Part shown: in pieces, positions 1 through 6,389 of the stretch
Position numbering within the stretch: position 1 is the first letter of the stretch
Layout of the letters: each line of letters begins with the position of its first letter
Origin: Shuttleworthia sp045545575
GTDB taxonomy: Bacteria; Bacillota; Clostridia; Lachnospirales; Lachnospiraceae
Direction: 5' to 3'
Length of the DNA: 13,069 nucleotides
Assembly: GCA_045545575.1 (NCBI GenBank)
Contig: JAZQBE010000019.1
Location: 1-13,069 of the forward strand
Position numbers and translations under genes: made by a program
Notes under the pieces: generated by a model
Databases searched by the model: none
The model's input: only the letters and a program-made list of their open reading frames with translations
What the model was told of the DNA's origin: nothing

Positions 1-18
1 CAGATCTTTCTTTATCAT
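1..18 (-). CDS. Start of an unidentified gene running off the left edge
   Basis: Only the first six codons are inside the window, reading M-I-K-K-D-L on the minus strand. The start is an ATG at 16-18 preceded by GGGGGAACCAAA (19-30), a purine-rich ribosome binding site at normal spacing. It lies directly downstream of sfsA, separated from it by the first repeat pair, so it would continue the same minus-strand series. No function can be assigned from six residues. The call rests only on the start context and the consistent layout of gene, repeat, then gene. Confidence 0.4.
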
Positions 19-30
19 TTTGGTTCCCCC

Positions 31-107
31 AAAACCGGACCGCGTGCCTGCCCCCCGTTCCACTTTTCCGAAAACGGGAACGGGGGCCAGGCACGCGTTC
101 CGCTTTT
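31..107. repeat. Paired palindromic repeat, locus 1 (two hairpin units)
   Basis: Two units, about 31-68 and 69-107. Each has arms close to GGAACGGG and CCCGTTCC around a nine-base core. The core reads TGCCTGCCC in the first unit and GGCCAGGCA in the second, so the cores are inverted relative to each other. The outer flanks keep one orientation: AAAAC on the left and CTTTTC on the right. The pair separates sfsA from the gene at the left edge, and the sfsA stop codon touches its right end. Confidence 0.9.
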
Positions 108-820
108 CAATTCAGGTACCGGCCGGTGTCCGCGACAGCACCGGTGATTCTGATGCTGTCCGCTTCCACATGGCAGCTGTAATATGCGACCTGTACGCCC
201 GCTTCCTCTGCACGTATCAGTGCATGTCCGAATTCCGGCTGTGTTTTATCATTCGGAAGCACCCGCCGGATCCTGTTCATCTGGATCACAAATACAACGG
301 AACAGTGATACCCGGCTTTCGCCGCCGCTGCCAGTTCGTTCAGATGCTTCACGCCCCGAACCGTCGGCGCGTCCGGGAACAGGCCGATCCCGCTTTGGGG
401 ATCCTCCGTAAGCGTACAGCCCTTCACCTCCGTCAGGTACTTTTCCCCATTCCGCTCCATGTAGAAATCGAACCGCGAATCCCCGTAGGTGAACTCCGGC
501 TTCACAAGATCAAAACCCGAACCCATCAGCGCCTGTTTCACCAGCTCGTTCGGCGCAAGGCTGTCGATGTTCACCCACTTCAGTCCCGGTTTGTATACGG
601 AAATGAGATCATACGCCGTTTTCCGATTCGGATTCTTTGTCTTTTGCAGCGTCACTTTGGCTTTCGGAACCAGCAGTTCCCGCAGGCGGCCGGTGTTCTT
701 CACGTGGACGATCTTCGATGCGCCGTCGATTTCGACCTCCGCCGTAAAACGGTTGAGGCGACGCACGAAAAGAGCCGGGACTGTATTTTCATAATATATG
801 ATCGGTGTCGGGTTGGACAT
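107..820 (-). CDS. sfsA: SfsA family protein (sugar fermentation stimulation protein, predicted nuclease)
   Basis: The 237-residue protein matches the SfsA family in length and motifs. An N-terminal beta-rich OB-like region contains VHVKNTGRLRELL (about residues 39-50). A PD-(D/E)XK-like catalytic core has RFDFYM (Asp118) and YLTEVKG (Glu131, Lys133), followed by TLTEDP and FPDAPTVRGVKHL. Escherichia coli SfsA was named for stimulating maltose metabolism and binds nucleic acid; later work points to nuclease activity, but its physiological role is unclear. The ATG at 818-820 is chosen because AGGAGC lies six bases upstream. A longer frame extends to 868, but its extra 16 residues come entirely from repeat locus 2 and lack a ribosome binding site. 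The gene ends naturally (RYLN) just at the edge of repeat locus 1. It probably follows the GNAT gene in one transcript. Confidence 0.93.
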   Translation of the reverse strand: MSNPTPIIYYENTVPALFVRRLNRFTAEVEIDGASKIVHVKNTGRLRELLVPKAKVTLQKTKNPNRKTAYDLISVYKPGLKWVNIDSLAPNELVKQALMGSGFDLVKPEFTYGDSRFDFYMERNGEKYLTEVKGCTLTEDPQSGIGLFPDAPTVRGVKHLNELAAAAKAGYHCSVVFVIQMNRIRRVLPNDKTQPEFGHALIRAEEAGVQVAYYSCHVEADSIRITGAVADTGRYLN

Positions 821-842
821 TATTGCTCCTTGATCATGACGG

Positions 843-926
843 CAAAACCGGAACGGGGGGTCAGGCACCCGTTCCGCTTTTTCCGGAAACCGGCGGGACA
901 GGGGTCAGGCACGCGTTCCACTTTTC
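843..926. repeat. Paired palindromic repeat, locus 2 (two hairpin units, same core orientation)
   Basis: The first unit, about 845-882, has perfect GGAACGGG and CCCGTTCC arms. The second, about 883-926, has a decayed left arm (GGCGGGACAGG). Both cores read GGGTCAGGCAC on the plus strand. The pair lies between the GNAT gene and sfsA, and the GNAT reading frame runs through the second unit and stops inside the first. On the minus strand the core contributes the TGA stop at 861-863. Confidence 0.9.
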
Positions 927-1457
927 CTTCGTCAGCAGATTCACGTGACCGACACGCGTTTCCCCCAGCAGCGGAACCGGCTGGTCTTCCGTCGTCCACT
1001 GATACTGGAACCCGAGTTTCTCCTGCACGCGCTTTGATTTCTCGTTGCCGTCGTAATACCCGCACCAGACGCGCTCCAGATGCAGATCCTCGAAGGCATG
1101 GCGCAGCAGTTCCCGCGACGCCTCCGGCACAAGGCCCTGCCCCCAATAGGGAACGCCGATCCAGTAGCCCAGCTCCGCTTCGTCCTCCTTTTTCGCCAGA
1201 TCATTCCGATGCAGGCCAATGCTGCCGACGGGCAGTCCGGTTTCCTTCAGCACGATGGCGTAGGTCTCCGGAACCATCAGAACATCCCGGATCACCTGCC
1301 GGCTGTTCTCGACGCTCGTATGGACCGGCCATCCGGCCATCGGACCCACGCGGGGATCCTGTGCATATTTATAGCACTCCTCGGCGTCCGTTTCCTGCCA
1401 GGAACGGAGAATCAGCCGCTTCGTTTCTAATACGGTTTCAAACGCTTTCTCTAACAT
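861..1457 (-). CDS. GNAT family N-acetyltransferase (RimJ/RimL-like)
   Basis: This 198-residue protein is a GNAT acetyltransferase that transfers acetyl from acetyl-CoA to an amine, often a protein N-terminus or small molecule in this subgroup. It starts with ETKRLILRSW (residues 11-20), the usual first strand of RimJ/RimL-type enzymes. It then has GLPVGSIGLHR, AELGYWIGVPYWGQGLVPEA (the acetyl-CoA-binding motif A region, with the Q/R-x-x-G-x-G/A loop seen as WGQGLVPEA) and NEKSKRVQEKLGF, the conserved C-terminal helix. The ATG at 1455-1457 has GAGGA about seven bases upstream. The family normally ends near LLTKEKW. The last roughly 18 residues here (NACLTPVPPVS then GKSGTGA) are encoded by repeat locus 2, so the C-terminus has been extended by repeat insertion. 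The substrate cannot be told from sequence. Confidence 0.88.
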   Translation of the reverse strand: MLEKAFETVLETKRLILRSWQETDAEECYKYAQDPRVGPMAGWPVHTSVENSRQVIRDVLMVPETYAIVLKETGLPVGSIGLHRNDLAKKEDEAELGYWIGVPYWGQGLVPEASRELLRHAFEDLHLERVWCGYYDGNEKSKRVQEKLGFQYQWTTEDQPVPLLGETRVGHVNLLTKEKWNACLTPVPPVSGKSGTGA

Positions 1458-1468
1458 TACGTTTCCTC

Positions 1469-1541
1469 AAAACCGGAACGGGTGCCTGACCCCCGTTCCA
1501 CTTTTCCGGAACAGGGGTCAGGCACCCGTTCCACTTTTTCC
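1469..1541. repeat. Paired palindromic repeat, locus 3 (inverted cores)
   Basis: The first unit, about 1469-1505, has perfect 8-base arms around TGCCTGACC. The second, about 1506-1541, has arms GGAACAGG and CCCGTTCC around GGTCAGGCA. The hairpins are followed on the plus strand by ACTTTTC and ACTTTTTC, which resembles an intrinsic terminator. The pair occupies the junction between the Cas4-like gene and the GNAT gene, and the stop codon of the former lies inside the second unit. Confidence 0.92.
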
Positions 1542-2186
1542 ATGACAATACCCATAATACCAGCACTCATAGGGTTCGCTGCACTGTGCTCCCGGTGCGG
1601 TTTCGATTTCCTCAGGCTGTTTCTGCATGCGGTTCAGATCCCAGATGTGATCGTTCACCCATTTCGAATACCCCTTCGCCTGCGCCGTCACATCGTGGAT
1701 CACGAACGGATGCTCCTCGTCGCCGCCATGCGTGACGATGAAGATGCTGCCGACTTTCACCTTGCACCGATGCAGGATGTAATACTGGAATCCGGCATCG
1801 CGGATGTGCTGCTCACAGACGTCCGGCGCGTTCTTCACCTCATAGAAATCATAGCCCGCATCGGTCTTCCGAAGGATGTCGACCGCGCAGTAATTGTTAT
1901 AGTAGATAAACGCCGCTTCGCAGATGACTGCCGTGCCCTTTTCAAGATGCTCTGCCGTCTTCGCCGCCATGGCCTTTTTGTCCGGGATCGAAGTCCCCGG
2001 ACGGTAAACCGTCATTTCCTCGTAGTCTCCGAACATGGCCATCGCCCGGTCGCCGAACGCGTTCCCGGCATCGAGACGCTGCTGCACTTCCGGCGGAATA
2101 ACCTTCAGACCGGGCTTGTGCTTGTCCAGCCACAGCATTTTCGGACACTGCATGCCGCGCATAAAATCGGTTTTCGTAATACCCAC
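1518..2186 (-). CDS. Cas4-like PD-(D/E)XK nuclease-domain protein, apparently C-terminally truncated DUF2779-type protein
   Basis: The 222 residues form a Cas4/RecB-like nuclease domain. The Fe-S-type cysteines are Cys14 in MQCPK and Cys202, Cys208 and Cys214 in CSEPYECWYYGYC. The nuclease residues are Asp103 (CAVDIL), Glu116 and Lys118 (YEVK) and a QYYILHR helix (from Gln134). The opening MGITKTDFMRGMQCPKMLWL resembles the N-terminus of DUF2779 proteins, which are usually several hundred residues longer and continue past this cysteine cluster into an RNase H-like domain. Here the frame enters repeat locus 3 two residues after the last cysteine and stops, with tail GKSGTGA. The start is GTG at 2184-2186, preceded by AGGTGG. 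It may be a functional stand-alone nuclease, since Cas4 itself is about 200 residues, or a truncated remnant. No cas genes or CRISPR array are nearby. Confidence 0.75.
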   Translation of the reverse strand: MGITKTDFMRGMQCPKMLWLDKHKPGLKVIPPEVQQRLDAGNAFGDRAMAMFGDYEEMTVYRPGTSIPDKKAMAAKTAEHLEKGTAVICEAAFIYYNNYCAVDILRKTDAGYDFYEVKNAPDVCEQHIRDAGFQYYILHRCKVKVGSIFIVTHGGDEEHPFVIHDVTAQAKGYSKWVNDHIWDLNRMQKQPEEIETAPGAQCSEPYECWYYGYCHGKSGTGA

Positions 2187-2205
2187 GTCACCACCTGACT
2201 CTCAG

Positions 2206-2275
2206 AAAACCGGAACGGGTGCCTGACCCCCCTTCCACTTCAACCGGAACGGGGGTCAGGCACCCGTTCCACTTC
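2206..2275. repeat. Paired palindromic repeat, locus 4 (inverted cores)
   Basis: The first unit, about 2206-2240, has core TGCCTGACC with one mismatch in the right arm (CCCTTCC). The second, about 2241-2275, has perfect GGAACGGG and CCCGTTCC arms around GGTCAGGCA. The pair lies between the AraC-type regulator gene and the Cas4-like gene. The stop codon of the regulator (2256-2258) is in the core of the second unit. The repeat ends only about 15 bases before the GTG start of the Cas4-like gene. Confidence 0.92.
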
Positions 2276-3305
2276 CATTTCCCGCTGCCCATTGCTTTCG
2301 ATACTGCAACGGGGTGATCCCTTCGTATGCCTTAAACAGAGAGATGAAGTGATACTGCGACTGATAGCCAACCATCTCCGCGATCAGGGAGATCGGCATG
2401 TTCGTTGAAGTCAGCAGGCCCTTCGCCGCATTGATCCGAACCGACCGCAGATAGTCGTTGACGGTCTGTCCAAAGAATCGCTTAAATTCCCGGACCAGGT
2501 AATACTTGGAGACATTGACCTGCTTTGCAAGAACATCCAACGTAACGTCGTCCGAAAAATGCAGATTCATATAGGATACGGCCTGCTCCAGCCAGACAGG
2601 CATCTTTGTCTGCAAGGCGGACTGGGCCTCATTGATGAGATCCGTCAGCAGACAGGTCAGATACATATTTACGGTGAATTCGCTGCAGATGATTTCCTGG
2701 CAGGATTCCATGAATTCCCGAAGATGCCTGCAGAACAGGCTGTCCTCCGCAAAGGAAAAACAGCAGGATCCGCCCCGGGTGATCATGGAATAGAATTCCG
2801 GCATGTTCAGACCGTTAAAATGAACGATCATATATTCCCATCCATCCGGGGAATCTGAACAGTAATAATGCGGATTGCGGCAGTCAATCAAAAAAGCGTC
2901 TCCCGGCCGCAGCGTGTAATGCCTGTCGCCGTAATCCAGTTTTCCCTGTCCGCTGACCGTATACGTCAGAAGATAGGAATCCAGATCTGCCCTTCGGGTG
3001 TAATGCGAAGGAGAAGCCCTCATGACCGAAACAGACTGGGCATAGAACAGCCGGCTTTTCACATTTTTGATCGACGAAAACAACCGGTAAAAAATGATAT
3101 CGCTGCCGTGGGTGTCAAAGTCACAGAAGGACGGGCTCAGAATATTTGACAGCGCCCCATGGTTTTGCATATCCGCTTTTTTCTTCTGGTACAGCTTTTC
3201 CAGCTCTGCGGGCTTAGAGCGCCTCAGAATCTCAACTTCCTCCGGAGTGAACAGGTCTTTGTATTCAGAATAATAGAGCGAAAACAACTTGCTGTTCTCC
3301 GGCAT
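2256..3305 (-). CDS. AraC/XylS-family transcriptional regulator with N-terminal cupin sensor
   Basis: The 349-residue regulator has an acidic N-terminal region (1-90) and an AraC-type cupin sensor with SYLLTYTVSGQGKL and LRPGDAFLIDCRNPHYY (about 108-150). Its C-terminal double helix-turn-helix runs from about residue 240, with DVTLDVLAKQVNVSKYYLVREF followed by the second helix pair ending in MVGYQSQYHFISLFK and GITPLQYRKQ. It is divergent from the rhamnoside operon, so it probably activates that operon in response to a sugar bound by the cupin; this is inference. The ATG at 3303-3305 has AGGAGGGG seven bases upstream. An in-frame ATG at 3378-3380 would add 25 residues but lies in the intergenic promoter region without a good ribosome binding site. 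The last residues, SGTGA, come from repeat locus 4. Confidence 0.9.
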   Translation of the reverse strand: MPENSKLFSLYYSEYKDLFTPEEVEILRRSKPAELEKLYQKKKADMQNHGALSNILSPSFCDFDTHGSDIIFYRLFSSIKNVKSRLFYAQSVSVMRASPSHYTRRADLDSYLLTYTVSGQGKLDYGDRHYTLRPGDAFLIDCRNPHYYCSDSPDGWEYMIVHFNGLNMPEFYSMITRGGSCCFSFAEDSLFCRHLREFMESCQEIICSEFTVNMYLTCLLTDLINEAQSALQTKMPVWLEQAVSYMNLHFSDDVTLDVLAKQVNVSKYYLVREFKRFFGQTVNDYLRSVRINAAKGLLTSTNMPISLIAEMVGYQSQYHFISLFKAYEGITPLQYRKQWAAGNGSGTGA

Positions 3306-3454
3306 CTTACTCCCCTCCTGTGCAATATATCGCAATTTTTCTGCAAACCACGGTATAGTTTTGCGGCTTGAAGCGTCCATAATATTAATATACGGGCGCT
3401 GACAAAAAAGTCAAGCAGCCGCCAGGTACGTTTAAAACACAGAAGGAGGAAGAT
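3306..3454. promoter_or_regulatory. Divergent regulatory region between the AraC-type gene and the rhamnoside operon
   Basis: These 149 bases must hold promoters for both directions. There is a 10-base AT palindrome at 3382-3391 and a GCTTGA/TCAAGC inverted pair at 3366-3371 and 3411-3416 flanking it, which could be regulator half-sites. A possible minus-strand promoter has -35 TGGACG (complement of 3374-3379) and -10 TATACC (complement of 3352-3357) spaced 16. The plus-strand promoter is not clear, as expected for an activator-dependent one. An AGAAGGAGGAAGAT ribosome binding site precedes the lipoprotein gene. Individual elements are weak; the region's role follows from the layout. Confidence 0.5.
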
Positions 3455-5338
3455 ATGAAACTGCATATCACATTAAGCCGGATGACAGCGTTAGGTCTTG
3501 CATGTCTGTTCACCGCAGGGGCTCTGCTGACGGGATGCGGCGGATCCCAGACACAGGACGCGGCCGTTAACAACGCTGCGGAAACGGAACAGGAAGCAGC
3601 CGCGGACAAGGAAACCGCAAAAGAAGAAACCTCTGCGGCCACCTCCGCAGAGGAAGAAACCGCAGAGGATACTGCCCCGGCAGAGGATGATCCCTACGCC
3701 GGTCTGCCCAAAGAATACACGTATCTGATCAGCACAAACGATCAGAACGTTTACTTTGAGGAATACGAAGATTTCCCGGCCGTAAAATACTGGATGTCCC
3801 AAAACGACATCACCGTTGATTTCATTACGCCCCCGGCGGGTTCGGAGCGCGACAACGTGAATACGCTGATCGCAACCGGTGAATATCCTGACATCATGAG
3901 CCTCGCCACTTCCAGCGCCAGCGCCGGAAGCCTTTATGAGCAGGGCATCGCGATGGACATCACCGAGGACGTCGAAAAATACATGCCAAACTATCTGGCG
4001 CTCTGTGAAGAGGTAGGCATTTCCGACTATGTAATGAACAACGTCAATGGCGAAAAGCGTTTCCTGCAGATCTATGACCTGCGCGATGCCTACCCGGAGA
4101 TGTGGGGCGGCCATGTCTACCGCCGCGACTGGATCGTCAAATACGGCACCAACCCCGAGACCGGCAAGGCCTTTACTTCTTCATTCGATGCAGAGGGCAA
4201 CTACGAAGACGACGTGGTCTTCCCCTGCGGCAAGCCGGATCCCTATTACATTTCCGACTGGGAATGGATGCTTGAGATCTTCGCAAAGGCCTTAAAGGAA
4301 GAAGGCATCACGGACGGCTACTGCATGAGCCTTTTCTATCCGGGCTACAACGGAATGGGCGATTTCGCCACCGGCTTCGGCGCCTCACCCAGCGCATTTC
4401 TCAATGAAGACGGCGAGTGTGTGTTCGGCGGCATCACGGATTCCTTCCGGGCGTCGATCGAATGCTGCAGCACCTGGTACCGGAACGGCTGGATCGATCA
4501 GGCCTTTGACGAGCGGACGACGGACATGTTCTTCAACATCGACTCTGCCAGCGTTTACAGCGGAAAGGTCGGTCTTTGGTACGGTTTGAACAGCCAGCTT
4601 GGCACGGCACTGGCCGGTGACGATGCGCTGACAAAGGATATCGTCGTGTTCGGTGCGCCCCAGCCCATCAACGATGTCTACGGCGATGAAAGCTGCAAGT
4701 ATCATGAACCCACAACCTACTTCACATCCGACATCATCGGCACGTCCATCGTACTGACAGAGCGAATGAACGGAAAGAATGTCGGGGCGTTCCTGACGGC
4801 TCTGGACCATCTCTATTCCGTAGAGGGCGGCCTGCTGAAAACCTTTGGCTTTTCCAAGGAGCAGCAGGAAGAAGTACAGGAAGAGCTGTATAAGGAATTC
4901 GGCATCGATGCCGCATACACAATCACTGAGAATGAAGACGGCGAAACCATCTATGTACAGAACTCGGCGATCGAAACGGCCGATGATCTGAAAAACACGC
5001 TGAATCTCAACCGCATCATTGGCAGAACCCTGGCAAAGAACGTGGACAAAGGACGCCTGCCCTACATCCAGCATTCCGTGGACCTGTGGACACTGTACCC
5101 GGCCACCGGCAACATTCCTGCCACGGTAACCAACCAGCTGACGGCAGAGCAGTCGGAAGAAAACAATCAGATCGCCACGCTGGTTGGCGGAAACCAGATG
5201 AATGTCGCGATTGCCGCTTTCGTCGCGGGACGGATGGACGTGACGGATGACGCGGAATGGCAGGCCTATGTGGACGGCTGCATGGAATACGACATCGATA
5301 CCTACATCAACAACATCAACGGTGTTTTGAATAAATAA
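3455..5338 (+). CDS. Extracellular solute-binding lipoprotein (ABC-type sugar/oligosaccharide binding)
   Basis: This 627-residue exported lipoprotein has signal peptide MKLHITLSRM then a hydrophobic stretch ending in the lipobox LLTGC, with Cys28 as the predicted lipid-anchored residue. Residues about 33-80 are a low-complexity Ala/Glu/Thr linker, common between anchor and binding domain in Clostridia. From about residue 85 the protein resembles the large family 1 (LplA/YtcQ-like) binding proteins: IATGEYPDIMSL, YEQGIAMDITEDVEKYMPNY, YRRDWIVKYG and SDWEWMLEIFAKALKEEG. The start has a very strong AAGGAGGA site. It is the first gene of the operon and is followed by a strong hairpin terminator, so it may be made in excess of the downstream genes, as is usual for binding proteins. 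No ABC permease or ATPase genes lie in the window, so its partner is elsewhere or unknown. The ligand is presumably a rhamnose-containing oligosaccharide, by context only. Confidence 0.9.
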   Translation: MKLHITLSRMTALGLACLFTAGALLTGCGGSQTQDAAVNNAAETEQEAAADKETAKEETSAATSAEEETAEDTAPAEDDPYAGLPKEYTYLISTNDQNVYFEEYEDFPAVKYWMSQNDITVDFITPPAGSERDNVNTLIATGEYPDIMSLATSSASAGSLYEQGIAMDITEDVEKYMPNYLALCEEVGISDYVMNNVNGEKRFLQIYDLRDAYPEMWGGHVYRRDWIVKYGTNPETGKAFTSSFDAEGNYEDDVVFPCGKPDPYYISDWEWMLEIFAKALKEEGITDGYCMSLFYPGYNGMGDFATGFGASPSAFLNEDGECVFGGITDSFRASIECCSTWYRNGWIDQAFDERTTDMFFNIDSASVYSGKVGLWYGLNSQLGTALAGDDALTKDIVVFGAPQPINDVYGDESCKYHEPTTYFTSDIIGTSIVLTERMNGKNVGAFLTALDHLYSVEGGLLKTFGFSKEQQEEVQEELYKEFGIDAAYTITENEDGETIYVQNSAIETADDLKNTLNLNRIIGRTLAKNVDKGRLPYIQHSVDLWTLYPATGNIPATVTNQLTAEQSEENNQIATLVGGNQMNVAIAAFVAGRMDVTDDAEWQAYVDGCMEYDIDTYINNINGVLNK

Positions 5339-5347
5339 ACGAACCCA

Positions 5348-5411
5348 TGCGCCGTGCAGCCCCTTTAAACCCTGCCGTTACAGAAATCCGGGCTGCACGG
5401 CGCACTTTTTT
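5348..5411 (+). terminator. Strong hairpin terminator or attenuator inside the operon
   Basis: A perfect 15-base inverted repeat, TGCGCCGTGCAGCCC (5348-5362) and its complement (5390-5404), with a 27-base loop, is followed by CTTTTTTC. It starts nine bases after the lipoprotein stop codon and ends about 22 bases before the hydrolase start. There is no obvious new promoter before the hydrolase. It most likely gives partial termination, and could protect the 3' end of the lipoprotein message so that binding protein exceeds the enzymes. Confidence 0.88.
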
Positions 5412-5433
5412 CGAATTCCAAAGGGGGAACAAA

Positions 5434-6384
5434 ATGCTTGAAGTCATGCTTAAAGAAATCCTGTCTCAGGTGAAGCTTCGTACCATTGCGGAATATGAAA
5501 GCGACAGCAAACATCCGCATTCCGGCGTTCGGATGGTCCGGAAAATGCGGGACGGCTATGAGGCCGAGTCCCTTTACTTTGCCGCGGAAACAGACCACGC
5601 CCCGCTGCTGATCGAGGTTTACGGGGGCGGATATGTGGGCGGCAACGTGTATAAACAGGCCGCTCTGTGCGAACGGTACAGAAATACACTTTCCGTGAAT
5701 GCCGCCGCTTTGTCTTACCGGTATGCTCCGGATTACCGGCATCCCACGGCCATCCATGATCTCTATGACGCCCTGTGCGCGATGATCGATGATCCGGCTC
5801 TGTCCTTTGACCGCAGCAACATTATTCTTGAAGGTCATTCCGCCGGTGCGCATCTTGTGCTCACGACAGTGCTGTACGCTCAGACACAGCCGAGGAAGCT
5901 GCCTGTCAGGGCTATGATTCTGGACTATCCTGTCGTTGATACCAGACGGAAGGTGCTGAAGGATCTGCCCCTGGTAGACAATGCCGGAAGTTCAAAGGCC
6001 GTGGATGATCTTGTATTGGAGATGATGTGTCAGGGATATATTGGCAAGGATTCCGATGCGGAGCAGCCCCTGGCGAGTCCGATTCTTGCGTCCGACGAAG
6101 CCTTGCGGGCGCTTCCCCCCATATATATCAACACCTGTGAATATGACCGCTTAAAATATACGGGCCGCGCATTTTACGAAAGGCTGATCTCCGCCGGTGC
6201 CCGGGCCCAGATCCATGAAACGCCCGGTGCGATTCACGGATATGTGGAAACCTGTTCCAACGGCTCTATCAAGGACAATCCGGAGTATTCACAGGAAGTA
6301 AAGGACCTGCAGTACAGACTTTACGATCAGACATTCGAGGAACTGTGCGCGTATGTTCAGTCACAGATCCGGAAACAGGGGTAA
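5434..6384 (+). CDS. Alpha/beta-hydrolase, HSL-like esterase (probable carbohydrate or glycoside deacylase)
   Basis: This 316-residue alpha/beta-hydrolase belongs to the hormone-sensitive-lipase-like esterases. The nucleophile is Ser136 in GHSAGAH. The likely acid is Asp238 (NTCEYDRL) and the base His268 (GAIHGY). The oxyanion-hole motif, usually HGGG, reads YGGG (Tyr63-Gly66), an unusual substitution. SYRYAPDYRHPTAIHDLYDAL (about 94-114) is the conserved strand and helix after the oxyanion loop. There is no signal peptide, so it is cytoplasmic. The ATG at 5434 has AAGGGGG upstream. A longer frame back to 5347 runs through the terminator hairpin and is rejected. It sits five bases upstream of the rhamnosidase start, so the two are probably translationally coupled. 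By context it may remove acetyl or other acyl groups from imported rhamnosides; the substrate is not shown by sequence. Confidence 0.85.
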   Translation: MLEVMLKEILSQVKLRTIAEYESDSKHPHSGVRMVRKMRDGYEAESLYFAAETDHAPLLIEVYGGGYVGGNVYKQAALCERYRNTLSVNAAALSYRYAPDYRHPTAIHDLYDALCAMIDDPALSFDRSNIILEGHSAGAHLVLTTVLYAQTQPRKLPVRAMILDYPVVDTRRKVLKDLPLVDNAGSSKAVDDLVLEMMCQGYIGKDSDAEQPLASPILASDEALRALPPIYINTCEYDRLKYTGRAFYERLISAGARAQIHETPGAIHGYVETCSNGSIKDNPEYSQEVKDLQYRLYDQTFEELCAYVQSQIRKQG

Positions 6385-6389
6385 CAGCG

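Noticed and set aside
107..868. A longer SfsA starting at 868
   Set aside because: The additional 16 residues are encoded by repeat locus 2 and there is no ribosome binding site. The ATG at 818-820 has AGGAGC at good spacing and matches family length.
20..1489. A 489-codon open frame on the plus strand across sfsA and the GNAT gene
   Set aside because: Its translation is rich in Arg, Pro and His with no family resemblance, it lacks a ribosome binding site, and it is antisense to two clearly recognisable genes. It stays open partly because the repeats are open in most frames.
1469..1541. Calling the repeat pairs simple intrinsic terminators
   Set aside because: The hairpins followed by ACTTTTT on the plus strand could terminate transcription, but the affected genes are on the minus strand, where the stems are followed only by GGTTTT. 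The conserved core and paired layout also exceed what termination needs.
2256..3380. A longer AraC regulator starting at 3380
   Set aside because: The extra 25 codons lie in the divergent promoter region. The ATG at 3305 has a strong AGGAGGGG site.
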